Source: Methanobrevibacter sp. (lineage in GTDB: Archaea > Methanobacteriota > Methanobacteria > Methanobacteriales > Methanobacteriaceae). Taken from it: DNA of 16,287 nucleotides. How positions within the stretch are numbered: the first letter of the stretch is position 1; every line of letters begins with the position of its first letter. Position numbers and translations under genes: made by a program. The stretch is from NCBI GenBank assembly GCA_030539985.1, contig JAUNXD010000010.1:1-16287 (forward strand). Reading direction: 5' to 3'. Under the pieces are notes generated by a model, which saw nothing but the letters and a program-made list of their open reading frames with translations, did not search any database and was not told the DNA's origin. Positions 7,615 to 15,559 of the stretch are shown here, one piece after another.

Positions 7615-8867
7615 TGTATTTCCTCAAGTAATTGCGCAAATCTTTTTGCAGTGTTTTCCATGGAATATTGGTCTGCAAATTCATTTCCGCAATATTTCAA
7701 TTCGTTATTATTATATTTTAGGTAATAATCATAAATAGCTTTTTTACAATCCTCGACATTTGATGTGTGATATCCGATTTCGGTTTTTTCAATCAAATCC
7801 TTAAGGGAACCTTCACCATATCCTATTGACAGTATCGGCTTTCTTGAAGCCATATATTCATAAACTTTCCCCGGAATAAACATCTTTTCAGATTCATCCA
7901 TCCATGATATCAGCAATAGAATGTCAGAGTTTGCCTGGTTTTGCAAAACTTCATTGTGGGTAATTTTGCCATGGACATTGACAATCGAAGAGATTTCGTG
8001 TTTACCGGACAGTTCCTTAAGGTTTGTCGTATCGCCGTAAAAGTCGACTGCAATCTTATTTGCCTCAATTTTATTTTCATTAATTAACTGCCGGATTGCC
8101 TCAAACAATATTGTTGGGTCTCTTTTGCCCCCATAAAGTGATCCAGCATACATCAATGTCAGTTTTTCGCTTGAAGATGTGGGGTTGATGTTTTCAAAGT
8201 CTTCGGGATCATAACCCGAAACAACAGATTCAATCCTTTTTTGAGGATGAAGCGTCTTTAGAGTTTGACCGGCAAGTGGGGTGGTTGTTGTTAATATGTC
8301 AGCATTTTTGAATGTTTTAATCTCCAGGCGCTTTTCAAAATAGTTTCTGATTGCAGTGTGGTGGACATATGGATTTAGGTTCCATAAATCCCTTAAATCC
8401 GCAATCCATGGAATGCCGTATTTTTCCTTTAAATCATGTGCTATTGTATGGCATGTTATTGGAAATGATGATGAAATTATTGCGGTTATCTCTTCATTTT
8501 CTATAATCTCTAGGCATTTCTCAAATGCAGGGTCATGCCAGTATTTCATGCCGTCGGGATATGCGAAAATCTCGCCGGCAACAGATATCGCTTTTGAAAT
8601 GAGGGAATTTGATTGTGACTGTGATGATGAATCGTTTGTGGTATTGTCATTTTTTGCGGATGGTAAGAACTTTGAAATCATGTCCTTGTATTCGGTTTCA
8701 ACAACACGGACATTGTCAAGCAAAACGGTTTCATTTGATGTTTTCGGAACGATTACGATAGGTTCAAATCCATATTTCGGCAAATATTTTGCAACCCCCT
8801 GTAATCTTTTTGAGGCAATTTCATTTGAATGGTTAAAATAAAATGCGACAAACAATATTTTTTTCAT
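7611..8867 (-). CDS. GT4-like glycosyltransferase (GT-B fold)
   Basis: A 418-residue soluble protein. The N-terminal Rossmann domain opens with MKKILFVAFYFNHSNEIASKR and contains WIADLRDLWNLNP (about 154-166), common in GT4-like enzymes that act on undecaprenyl- or lipid-linked acceptors. The C-terminal donor domain has MYAGSLYGGKRDP (239-251) and IPGKVYEYMASRKPIL (331-346), the region that contacts the nucleotide sugar in this family. Residues 74-90 are a low-complexity Asn/Ser/Gln linker. A ribosome binding site AGGT (8880-8877) lies 9 bases before the ATG. It heads a two-gene operon with the lipid prenyltransferase, which makes a lipid acceptor plausible, though that is inference. It resembles the other GT4 protein (2244-3416) only in fold, so it is not a recent duplicate. 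The sugar used cannot be predicted. Confidence 0.85.
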   Translation of the reverse strand: MKKILFVAFYFNHSNEIASKRLQGVAKYLPKYGFEPIVIVPKTSNETVLLDNVRVVETEYKDMISKFLPSAKNDNTTNDSSSQSQSNSLISKAISVAGEIFAYPDGMKYWHDPAFEKCLEIIENEEITAIISSSFPITCHTIAHDLKEKYGIPWIADLRDLWNLNPYVHHTAIRNYFEKRLEIKTFKNADILTTTTPLAGQTLKTLHPQKRIESVVSGYDPEDFENINPTSSSEKLTLMYAGSLYGGKRDPTILFEAIRQLINENKIEANKIAVDFYGDTTNLKELSGKHEISSIVNVHGKITHNEVLQNQANSDILLLISWMDESEKMFIPGKVYEYMASRKPILSIGYGEGSLKDLIEKTEIGYHTSNVEDCKKAIYDYYLKYNNNELKYCGNEFADQYSMENTAKRFAQLLEEIQ

Positions 8868-8973
8868 TTTTTTCTTACCTAAACAATAATTATATAAAGT
8901 ATATTAGATAACATAATATTAATAATTTAATTTATTTAAAAGTATTATTAATTATATTTTAGCTGGTGTTATA
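8868..8973. promoter_or_regulatory. divergent promoter region between the glycosyltransferase/lipid operon and the inositol-phosphate synthase
   Basis: A 106-base AT-rich spacer. On the minus strand CTTTATATAAT (8899-8889) is a good TATA box centred about 27 bases from the ATG at 8867, which would make the leader very short. On the plus strand TTTATTTAAAAG (8931-8942) is a candidate TATA box, and GGTG (8965-8968) is the ribosome binding site 5 bases ahead of the TTG start. The shared spacer would allow co-regulation of lipid and inositol-phosphate synthesis. Confidence 0.45.
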
Positions 8974-10068
8974 TTGAGTAAAATTAAAATTGCAATTGTT
9001 GGAATAGGAAACTGTGCAAGTTCCCTTATTCAAGGAATTCATTATTATGACGGTAAAAATCCGGAAGATGCAATAGGACTCATGCACTGGGATATCGGAG
9101 GATATGAACCTAGTGACATTGAAGTCGTTGCAGCTTTTGACGTTGATGCTAGAAAAGTTGGAAAGACTATTGATGAGGCAATATTTGCAAAACCTAACTG
9201 CACTACAGTATTTCAGGAAGACATTCCGAAATATGACGTTAAGGTAAGCATGGGTCATGTTTTGGATGGTGTTGCAGAGCACATGTCCAATTATGACGAT
9301 GAATACACATTTGTTGTAAGTGACGAAGAGCCTGTCGATGTTGTTGAGGTATTGAAGCAAAGTGGTGCCGAAATATTGGTGAACTACCTTCCTGTAGGTT
9401 CCGAAGAGGCCGCAAGATACTACGCACAGTGTGCTCTTGACGCTGAGATTGCATATGTAAACTGTATGCCAGTATTTATTGTTAGTGATGATGAATGGGA
9501 TGCAAAATTCAAGGCTAAAGGAATTCCTATTGTTGGTGATGATATCAAGGCCCAAATTGGAGCAACTATTACACACAGAACACTAGCTAGCTTATTTATG
9601 GATAGGGGTGTAAAATTAGACAGGACTTATCAAATCAACACCGGGGGTAACACTGACTTTTTAAACATGCTTAATCGTGAAAGATTGGATTCCAAAAAAG
9701 AATCCAAAACCGAAGCTGTTCAGTCAGTATTGACTGAAAGAATGGATGATAGGGATATTCATATTGGTCCTAGTGACTATGTCCCATGGCAAAACGATAA
9801 CAAGTTATGCTTCCTCAGGATGGAAGGCCGCACATTCGGTGATGTTCCAATGAACATTGAACTCAGACTTAGTGTGGAAGACTCTCCAAACTCTGCAGGA
9901 TGTGTAATTGATGCGGTAAGATGCTGTAAGATCGGTTTGGAAAGGGGTGTTGGCGGACAGCTGACTTCAATTTCCTCATATACCATGAAACATCCTCCGA
10001 TTCAATACACTGATGATGAAGCATACGATAATGTTGAAAAATTCATTTCCGGCGAATTGGAAAGATAA
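8974..10068 (+). CDS. ino1: myo-inositol-1-phosphate synthase
   Basis: A 364-residue NAD-dependent isomerase that turns glucose 6-phosphate into myo-inositol 1-phosphate, the precursor of archaetidylinositol lipids and of inositol solutes. The N-terminal Rossmann motif VGIGNCASSL (9-18) binds NAD. The active-site region carries GGNTDFLNML (224-233), followed by SKKESKTEAV (240-249) with conserved lysines, then HIGPSDYVPW and FGDVPMN. It is the short form of the family, and by recollection it is very close to the mycobacterial Ino1 throughout, including LPVGSEEA and PIVGDDIK. The start is TTG (MSKIKIAIVG), fixed by GGTG at 8965-8968 and by the need to keep the first beta strand. A T-rich terminator follows. 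Its place beside a lipid prenyltransferase supports a role in making the inositol-phosphate lipid headgroup. Confidence 0.95.
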   Translation: MSKIKIAIVGIGNCASSLIQGIHYYDGKNPEDAIGLMHWDIGGYEPSDIEVVAAFDVDARKVGKTIDEAIFAKPNCTTVFQEDIPKYDVKVSMGHVLDGVAEHMSNYDDEYTFVVSDEEPVDVVEVLKQSGAEILVNYLPVGSEEAARYYAQCALDAEIAYVNCMPVFIVSDDEWDAKFKAKGIPIVGDDIKAQIGATITHRTLASLFMDRGVKLDRTYQINTGGNTDFLNMLNRERLDSKKESKTEAVQSVLTERMDDRDIHIGPSDYVPWQNDNKLCFLRMEGRTFGDVPMNIELRLSVEDSPNSAGCVIDAVRCCKIGLERGVGGQLTSISSYTMKHPPIQYTDDEAYDNVEKFISGELER

Positions 10069-10083
10069 TTTTTCAATCCTCTC

Positions 10084-10106
10084 TTTTTTTTTATTCATTT
10101 TTTTTT
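10084..10106 (+). terminator. oligo-T terminator after the inositol-phosphate synthase gene
   Basis: Two runs of nine T (10084-10092 and 10098-10106) lie 16-38 bases after the stop codon, with no convincing hairpin before them. This is the usual form of an archaeal intrinsic terminator. Confidence 0.6.
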
Positions 10107-10150
10107 AAATTCATAACTTATTTTGAACCGTTCCTTTTAAATCTTTATAA

Positions 10151-10160
10151 TTTATATAAT
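10151..10160 (+). promoter_or_regulatory. TATA box of pycB
   Basis: TTTATATAAT lies about 75-80 bases upstream of the pycB start, with a second TTTATAA just before it (10144-10150). Transcription would start near 10180-10185, leaving a leader of about 50 bases that carries the ribosome binding site. Confidence 0.5.
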
Positions 10161-10218
10161 AATAAAAACATATATTATAGTTGAATAATTTAAGATTACT
10201 TTATAAATGAAATTGAAA

Positions 10219-10224
10219 GAGGTG
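10219..10224 (+). promoter_or_regulatory. ribosome binding site of pycB
   Basis: GAGGTG, a near-perfect match to the 3' end of archaeal 16S rRNA, lies 7 bases before the ATG at 10232. It is the strongest such site in the left and middle parts of the window, in keeping with a highly expressed anabolic gene. Confidence 0.8.
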
Positions 10225-10231
10225 TAATTAA

Positions 10232-11944
10232 ATGGCAAAAGTAAGATTTACAGAAACAGCACTTCGTGATGCGCACCAATCCTTACTTGCAACCAGGATG
10301 AGAACCAGAGACATGATTCCTATTGCTGAAGAGATGGATAAAGTAGGATATTTCTCAGTTGAAGCATGGGGTGGAGCTACTTTTGATACTTGTATACGAT
10401 ATTTGAATGAAGATCCATGGGAAAGGTTAAGACAATTGAAATCTGAATTTAACCACACTCCAATTCAAATGCTTTTAAGAGGGCAGAATTTAGTGGGCTA
10501 TAAACATTATCCTGATGATATTGTGACAAAATTCGTTGAAAAATCTTATGAAAATGGTGTTGATGTTTTCAGGATTTTCGATGCATTAAATGATATCAGA
10601 AACATGGAAAAGGCAATTAAAGTAGCAAAAGACCAAGGTGCTCATGTACAGGGAACAATAAGTTATACAATAAGTCCGGTACATACATTGGATGATTTCG
10701 TTAATTTGGCTAAAGACTTGGAAGCACTTGACTGTGATTCAGTGGCAATCAAGGATATGGCAGGTTTGATTACTCCTACTGCAGCTTATGATTTGGTATC
10801 TGCCCTTAAAGAAGAGACCGATTTGCTTGTGGACTTGCACTGTCATTGTACCAGTGGAATGACTCCAATTAGTTACTATGCTGCATGTCAGGCTGGTGTG
10901 GACATTTTGGACACTGCTATTTCACCTCTCGCTTGGGGTACTTCCCAGCCTCCAACCGAAAGTATGGTTGCAGCCCTTCAGGGCACTCCATTCGATACCG
11001 GTTTGGATTTAAAATTATTGACTTCAATCAAAAAATACTTTGATGACATTAAAGAAAAATACTTAAGCATTCTCGACCCTATTTCAGAAAGTGTCGATGC
11101 AGATGTATTGCTTTATCAAATTCCTGGTGGAATGCTTTCAAATCTCATTTCACAACTCAAAGAACAGAATGCACTTGACAGATACAATGATGTGCTTGAT
11201 GAAATGCCTCGTGTAAGAAAAGACATGGGATACCCACCATTAGTAACACCTACAAGTCAGATTGTCGGTATTCAATCTGTAATGAACGTTCTGGGTGGAG
11301 AAAGATACAAAACAGTATCCAATGAGGTAAAAGAGTACATGAAAGGAATGTACGGTAAACCGCCTGCACCTGTTGATGAAGAAATCTCAAAAAGAATCAT
11401 AGGTGATGATGAGGTAATTACCTGCAGGCCTGCAGATTTGCTAGAACCTGAATTTGACAAATTCAAATCAGAAGGTGAAGAGAAAGGATTCGTCAAATCT
11501 GATGAAGATGCCTTGACTTATGCATTATACCCTCCAATCGCTCCAAAATTCCTCAAAGGTGAAGCCGAAGAGGAAGAACTTAAACCTGCACACACATTAA
11601 ATGCAGATGAAGGAATCGGAATTCCAACAGAATACAATGTTGAAGTTGACGGAGATGTATTTGAAGTTAAAATCATGCCTACAGGATTTATGGAAATTGA
11701 AGAAACCGAATCCGGAAACTTCAAACCTGTTGAAGGCGCAGTGCCTTCACCAATGCAGGGTATGGTAATCAAACTCAACGTCAATGTTGGTGATAAAGTC
11801 GCACAGGGATCCACAATTGCCGTAATCGAAGCCATGAAGATGGAAAACGACATACAGTCCGAAGTGGACGGTACTGTTGAGGAAATCTTCGTTGAACCTG
11901 GTGATGCGGTAAGCATTGGGGATACTTTAATGGTAATCAAATAG
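10232..11944 (+). CDS. pycB: pyruvate carboxylase subunit B (carboxyltransferase plus biotin carrier)
   Basis: The 570-residue B subunit of two-subunit archaeal pyruvate carboxylase, which passes carboxyl-biotin to pyruvate to make oxaloacetate for the incomplete reductive TCA route and aspartate-family synthesis. The carboxyltransferase TIM barrel begins with TETALRDAHQSL (7-18; metal ligand Asp13). It holds AIKDMAGL (172-179), in which Lys174 is the carbamylated metal ligand, and DLHCHCTSG (201-209; His203, His205). A conserved PYC/OADA domain follows (about 290-490). The C-terminal biotinyl domain has EAMKMEND with biotinylated Lys536, 34 residues from the end. The biotin carboxylase subunit (pycA) is not adjacent; separation of the two genes is known in Methanothermobacter. 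The same architecture occurs in oxaloacetate decarboxylase alpha, but a methanogen without the membrane beta/gamma subunits nearby makes pycB much more likely. Confidence 0.93.
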   Translation: MAKVRFTETALRDAHQSLLATRMRTRDMIPIAEEMDKVGYFSVEAWGGATFDTCIRYLNEDPWERLRQLKSEFNHTPIQMLLRGQNLVGYKHYPDDIVTKFVEKSYENGVDVFRIFDALNDIRNMEKAIKVAKDQGAHVQGTISYTISPVHTLDDFVNLAKDLEALDCDSVAIKDMAGLITPTAAYDLVSALKEETDLLVDLHCHCTSGMTPISYYAACQAGVDILDTAISPLAWGTSQPPTESMVAALQGTPFDTGLDLKLLTSIKKYFDDIKEKYLSILDPISESVDADVLLYQIPGGMLSNLISQLKEQNALDRYNDVLDEMPRVRKDMGYPPLVTPTSQIVGIQSVMNVLGGERYKTVSNEVKEYMKGMYGKPPAPVDEEISKRIIGDDEVITCRPADLLEPEFDKFKSEGEEKGFVKSDEDALTYALYPPIAPKFLKGEAEEEELKPAHTLNADEGIGIPTEYNVEVDGDVFEVKIMPTGFMEIEETESGNFKPVEGAVPSPMQGMVIKLNVNVGDKVAQGSTIAVIEAMKMENDIQSEVDGTVEEIFVEPGDAVSIGDTLMVIK

Positions 11945-11960
11945 ATTACCTTTCATTTTC

Positions 11961-11967
11961 TTTTTTT
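11961..11967 (+). terminator. oligo-T terminator after pycB
   Basis: A seven-T run preceded by other T-rich sequence starts 17 bases after the pycB stop codon, with no obvious hairpin. It is a plausible archaeal terminator. Confidence 0.45.
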
Positions 11968-11990
11968 AGTAATTTTAAACTTACATATCA

Positions 11991-12000
11991 TTTTATATAT
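11991..12000 (+). promoter_or_regulatory. TATA box of the flavin oxidoreductase gene
   Basis: TTTTATATAT lies about 50 bases before the ATG at 12048, which would put the transcription start near 12022-12026. The ribosome binding site is weak (GTGG at 12037-12040). Confidence 0.45.
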
Positions 12001-12047
12001 TCTTAATCGTATACAATATTTTAATAGACTTTCTACGTGGGCATATT

Positions 12048-13049
12048 ATGAAGGATATTTTTGATGAATGCAAATTTGCAGATTTAAAACTCAAAAGCAG
12101 AATCGTAAGGACAGGAACATGGGAAACCGAAACAGAAGATGGAGGATTTTTATCTCCTGCCATTTTTGAGAGATATGAAAAGATTGCAGGTTCAGGAACA
12201 GGGCTGATAATCTCTGAAATGTTTGCGCTTGACTATAAGGATCGTTTTGCGCCATATTCTGCAAACCTCAACTATAAGGGATTCATTAAAGATTATAAGA
12301 TGATAACAGACATATGTCACAACCATAATGTTCCGGTGTTTGGGCAATTGGCGTTTTTCTACTATGATGATGGGGACAATCAGAAGGCGGAAGCCAATGA
12401 CCTGACCATTGAGGGAATAAGGAAACTGCAGGCAGAAGTGATAATGGCTGCTAAAAAATTCTCATTTGCCGGATTTGATGGAATACAGATAGATATGGGA
12501 AATAACTTCTATCTGGCACGCTTTATAAACCCTTACTTCAATCAAAGAAGTGATGAATATGGTGGAAATACTGAAAATCGTGTAAGAATCGCATCTGAAA
12601 TCATCAAGGTCATCAAAAAGACAATGGACATGCATGTGAGCATCAGAATCAATCCTTGGGATGTTAGAAAAGATGGTATGACTGCTGAAGAAAGTGTTAA
12701 GGTTGCAAAGGAGCTTGAAAAGGCTGGTGCCGATAGCATACAATTGACGGCGCGTACAATTTCCTATCTCTATGACGGCAATGAAAAAAATCCGTTTCTG
12801 GTTTATGTCGACAACTTAATTGATGAGATTGACATCCCTGTGATTTTGGGAGGCTCTTTAAGGGATATGAAATCAATGAATGATGTTTTAAACAACTCTA
12901 AAGTGGAGTTCATGTCAATGTCAAAGCCATTTGTAGCTCAGGCTGACTTTTTGGCGGATTGGAAAGCCAACGGTGGTGGTGTTTCTATTTGTCAAAGCTG
13001 CAATAACTGCTATTCCAAAAAGACCAGCACTTGTTTTAAGTTCTTGTAG
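12048..13049 (+). CDS. Old Yellow Enzyme family NADH:flavin oxidoreductase with a C-terminal cysteine cluster
   Basis: A 333-residue FMN-dependent TIM-barrel oxidoreductase. The family signature FNQRSDEYGGNTENRVR (164-180) is intact, as are the early RIVRTGTWE segment and the late phosphate-binding ILGGS (266-270) and MSKPF (291-295). Family members reduce activated double bonds or act as NADH-flavin oxidoreductases. Three features are odd. The usual histidine of QLxH is Phe103 (QLAFFYY), and the substrate-anchoring His/Asn or His/His pair is Asp149/Asn152. The C-terminal cysteines (C315, C318, C321, C329) follow CxxCxxCx7C, whereas the 4Fe-4S site of the dienoyl-CoA reductase/trimethylamine dehydrogenase group has a longer last spacer. 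The protein also stops only four residues after the last cysteine, exactly where the adhesin-like region begins. Substrate is unknown, and the 3' end may have been altered by recombination. Confidence 0.85.
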   Translation: MKDIFDECKFADLKLKSRIVRTGTWETETEDGGFLSPAIFERYEKIAGSGTGLIISEMFALDYKDRFAPYSANLNYKGFIKDYKMITDICHNHNVPVFGQLAFFYYDDGDNQKAEANDLTIEGIRKLQAEVIMAAKKFSFAGFDGIQIDMGNNFYLARFINPYFNQRSDEYGGNTENRVRIASEIIKVIKKTMDMHVSIRINPWDVRKDGMTAEESVKVAKELEKAGADSIQLTARTISYLYDGNEKNPFLVYVDNLIDEIDIPVILGGSLRDMKSMNDVLNNSKVEFMSMSKPFVAQADFLADWKANGGGVSICQSCNNCYSKKTSTCFKFL

Positions 13050-15204
13050 TAAGGCATACAATAACACAGTTGTCGGTTCCGGTAGTGTTCTTCAAAATGG
13101 AGCAATTGCGTACAACAATACATTTAAAGACTTGAAAATATCAAATCCTAACGTGACATTTGTAAGGAATACAGTGACAAACAAATTAACCATAATCTCT
13201 CCATCAAACATTGATAACAACATTATATGTTCAATAGAGTTGAAATCAGGTTCTAAATACTCAAACATTACGAATAATGTAATAGGCAGCACCATAACAG
13301 TAGATGATGTTAATGTCACAATAAAATTCAACAACATAAGCACTACAAATAAGTATGCAGTAGTGGTCAATGAGAAAGGGGCAGTCATAACAAACAACAT
13401 CCTTTATGCCGAAACAAAATTCGGTAATGATGCCGTATACAAATTCCAAGATACTACTGTTGTGCAGAATAATAATCCGCAGCCGTCATATAAACTATTG
13501 CAATGGATAATTAATGGTGCAACAGGCAATATGACATTGGGACAAGACTATTATTTTAATGAGTCTTATGATAGCGATGCTTTCGAGGGGGTAATAATCA
13601 ATAAAGATTTAAAAATTATTGGAAACGGTTATACCATTGATGGAATGGAAAAGGCCAGAATATTCCAAATCACCAATGGAGCAAATGTCGTGATGGAAAA
13701 TGTGACCTTCATAAATGGTAAAGCGCAAAGTGAAGAATTCAAAGGCAATAATCATGATGTTGGGGGAGCAATCAGTGTAAAGCTTCACAGTAACTTGACT
13801 CTAATTAACTGCAAATTTACAAATATTCATGCAGACCAGAACGGTTGGGGTGGAGCAATCTTCATAACAGGAAACTCCACTTTAAGCATAATCGCCTCCG
13901 ACTTTACAGATGCTTATGCGCATGAAGCAGGAAATGTCCTTTATGCATTGGACGGCAATTATGTTGATATTCTAGAATGTAATGTCGACGGCATTAATTT
14001 AGTTGACATTGACCTTGATGATATGGGAGATTGCATCGGTAATGATAAGGGCGATAGGGGTTTGCTGGCTCCTATTAAAATTTTTAAGACTCCTAATTTG
14101 ATAGCTAATATTTCCAATTATGTTGAAGGTGAAAACGCTCAAATCAAGATAACTGAGCCTTCCAATTTCAGCGGCAGAGCAAACCTGAATATATGTAATA
14201 AAACAGTGTTCAATATACAGTTTAATGATGGCGTTGCATCTGTACAACTTGATGTGACTCCTGGAAAAGTATATGCCGCAACAATAACAAATGACTACGC
14301 TGAATATGACAAGGATATAAGTTTAAATATTGCTAAGGTATATGTGCCGACAACAACCGCAACCAATTCATTTAAAGTCATGAAAAAACCTAACATTCAA
14401 TTTGATGTCAAAAACATTACTTATAATCAGATTCAAACAATCAAAGCAACCATGAATGGAACCGGTAATGTGACTATCAAATTAAATGGGGCGACTATTG
14501 TGGACAACAGATTCATCAATAAGACAGTTATTTGCACTATTGGTGATTTAAATGTAGGTATTTACTCAATTGAATTGAATTATTCTGGAGATGAGTTTAC
14601 CATTCCTGGTGTAGCGGTTTTCAATTTCGCTGTCAATAAAATCAATTCAGTATTATCTGCTTCTTCAGTGGTTACTGTCTACAATGGAGGTAAATATCTT
14701 GCTGTAACTTTAAAAGATGCTGTAAATAAACCGATTGGTGGTGTTGAAGTAAAAATCAATCTAAATGGAATAATTTATACCAAAATCACCGATAAAAACG
14801 GTAATGTCAAATTGTCTACAGATGGTTTGGCTCCAAAAACATACTTGGCCACAATTTCCTTTGCAGGAAATGCTCAATATGTTAAGTCCACTAAAACGGC
14901 CAATGTTAAAGTTACTAAAGCCACTCCAAAATTGGTTGCATCTAAAAAGTCATTTAAAAAATCAACAAAGATCAAGAAATTTGTTGTTACATTGAAAACC
15001 AATCGAAACAAGGTAATGAAAAATACGAATGTCATTTTAAAAGTTAACAAAAAGACCTACAAGGTCAAAACCAATAATCGTGGTAAGGCAACATTCAAGA
15101 TTACCAACTTGAAGAAAAAAGGCAAATACTCTGCAATGGTTGTGTATTCAGGTGACAAATGCTACAATCGCGTATCCGTAAATGTTAAAATTACTGTTAA
15201 GTAG
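13050..15204 (+). pseudogene. headless adhesin-like protein (beta-helix plus Ig-like repeats), 5' truncated
   Basis: About 718 codons of an uninterrupted surface adhesin-like protein with no start codon or signal peptide of its own. The first adhesin-like residues (KAYNNTVVGSGSV) begin immediately after the flavoprotein stop codon. The frame stays open upstream to a GTG at 12973 only by reading the flavoprotein 3' end out of frame. The first half is a right-handed beta-helix with repeats such as NVVMENVTFINGKAQ and a GGAI...GGAIF pair typical of Pmp-like and other parallel beta-helix proteins. The second half has several Ig-like domains with KPIGGVEVKINLNG and TDKNGNVKLSTDGLAPKTY motifs, and ends in a Lys/Thr-rich domain (from about 14920) common in Methanobrevibacter adhesin-like proteins. 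No C-terminal membrane anchor is seen. The lack of stops or frameshifts suggests a recent deletion or a maintained silent cassette. An intact gene elsewhere in the genome is the likely source. Confidence 0.8.
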
Positions 15205-15232
15205 ATTTTCAAATCTACTTTACCCTTTTTTT
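15199..15232 (+). terminator. hairpin plus T-run terminator overlapping the adhesin stop codon
   Basis: A perfect 10-base inverted repeat, AAGTAGATTT and AAATCTACTT, separated by two bases (15199-15220), spans the TAG stop. It is followed by ACCC and seven T (15226-15232). In practice the stem would open to give a 4-6 base loop. This is a bacterial-style terminator and would end transcription of the adhesin region. Confidence 0.65.
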
Positions 15233-15334
15233 ACTTACAAATTTGCATTTGGATCCATTATCATCAATTTGAATGATATGCTTATTTAAACCATTCTGCA
15301 ATTCATTATTTGATGCTATTGCATCTGTATTCAT
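15215..15334 (-). other. 39-codon minus-strand reading frame in the intergenic region (doubtful)
   Basis: Starting at the ATG at 15334, the minus strand reads MNTDAIASNNELQNG and continues to a TAG at 15217-15215, inside the terminator hairpin. Composition is protein-like and hydrophilic, ending in a basic SKKRVK tail. There is no ribosome binding site, and an in-frame TAA lies just upstream. It may be chance or the remnant of a lost gene. Confidence 0.2.
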
Positions 15335-15336
15335 GG

Positions 15337-15353
15337 ACAAATATTAAATTTGT
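15337..15353. repeat. short palindrome, possible operator
   Basis: ACAAAT and ATTTGT are perfect inverted arms around five bases. A shorter ACAAA...TTTGT pair follows about 5 bases later. It lies about 90 bases upstream of the likely toxin-antitoxin TATA box, somewhat far for an autoregulatory operator, and AT-rich palindromes are common by chance. Confidence 0.2.
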
Positions 15354-15439
15354 CGGTACAAACCCAAATTTGTTTTAACTAACATCATGATCTCATCTTC
15401 AACCAACACTTTTTTTATTTTTTCTTGTCAAATAGATAG

Positions 15440-15450
15440 TTATATAAATA
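15440..15450 (+). promoter_or_regulatory. TATA box candidate of the toxin-antitoxin module
   Basis: TTATATAAATA is the best TATA match between 15233 and 15559. It would start transcription near 15473 and leave a leader of about 85 bases. A weaker AT-rich element nearer the gene (about 15500-15535) could be used instead. Confidence 0.4.
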
Positions 15451-15559
15451 TCAGTTTATGTGTGTATCTGTGTTTTATCATCTAGTCGCATTTTGAAAAT
15501 ATTTATTATTAATGAATTTGATATTTTATAGTATAAATTAGTAATAAGGAGGATTTGTT

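Larger units (their letters stand above)
15233..15559. other. intergenic region before the toxin-antitoxin module
   Basis: No convincing gene is seen on either strand apart from the doubtful 39-codon frame on the minus strand. The region holds a small palindrome (15337-15353), the octamer AAATTTGT in two copies 18 bases apart (from 15346 and from 15366), a T-rich stretch (about 15409-15423), and the AT-rich promoter of the downstream module. No RNA gene is recognisable. Confidence 0.5.

Noticed and set aside
8959..9576. Long minus-strand frame (205 codons) opposite the inositol-phosphate synthase
   Set aside because: It lies wholly over a gene with strong family motifs, is unusually rich in Cys, Asn and Phe, and resembles no protein; it is a shadow frame.
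11518..11940. Minus-strand frame opposite the pycB 3' end
   Set aside because: It is antisense to the conserved biotinyl domain and rich in Ser, Thr and Pro, as expected from the complement of that gene.
12973..13049. GTG at 12973 as the true start of the adhesin-like protein
   Set aside because: The first 25 codons are the flavoprotein 3' end read in another frame, with no signal peptide and no likeness to an adhesin; the adhesin-like sequence starts only after the flavoprotein stop.
13030..13060. Programmed frameshift fusing the flavoprotein to the adhesin-like region
   Set aside because: There is no convincing slippery site with a stimulatory structure, and a cytoplasmic flavoprotein fused to a surface adhesin makes little sense. 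A recombination junction is simpler.
14380..15204. Repeated motifs in the adhesin-like C-terminus as a CRISPR or tandem DNA repeat
   Set aside because: The similarity is at the protein level between Ig-like domains, with variable spacing and poor nucleotide identity.
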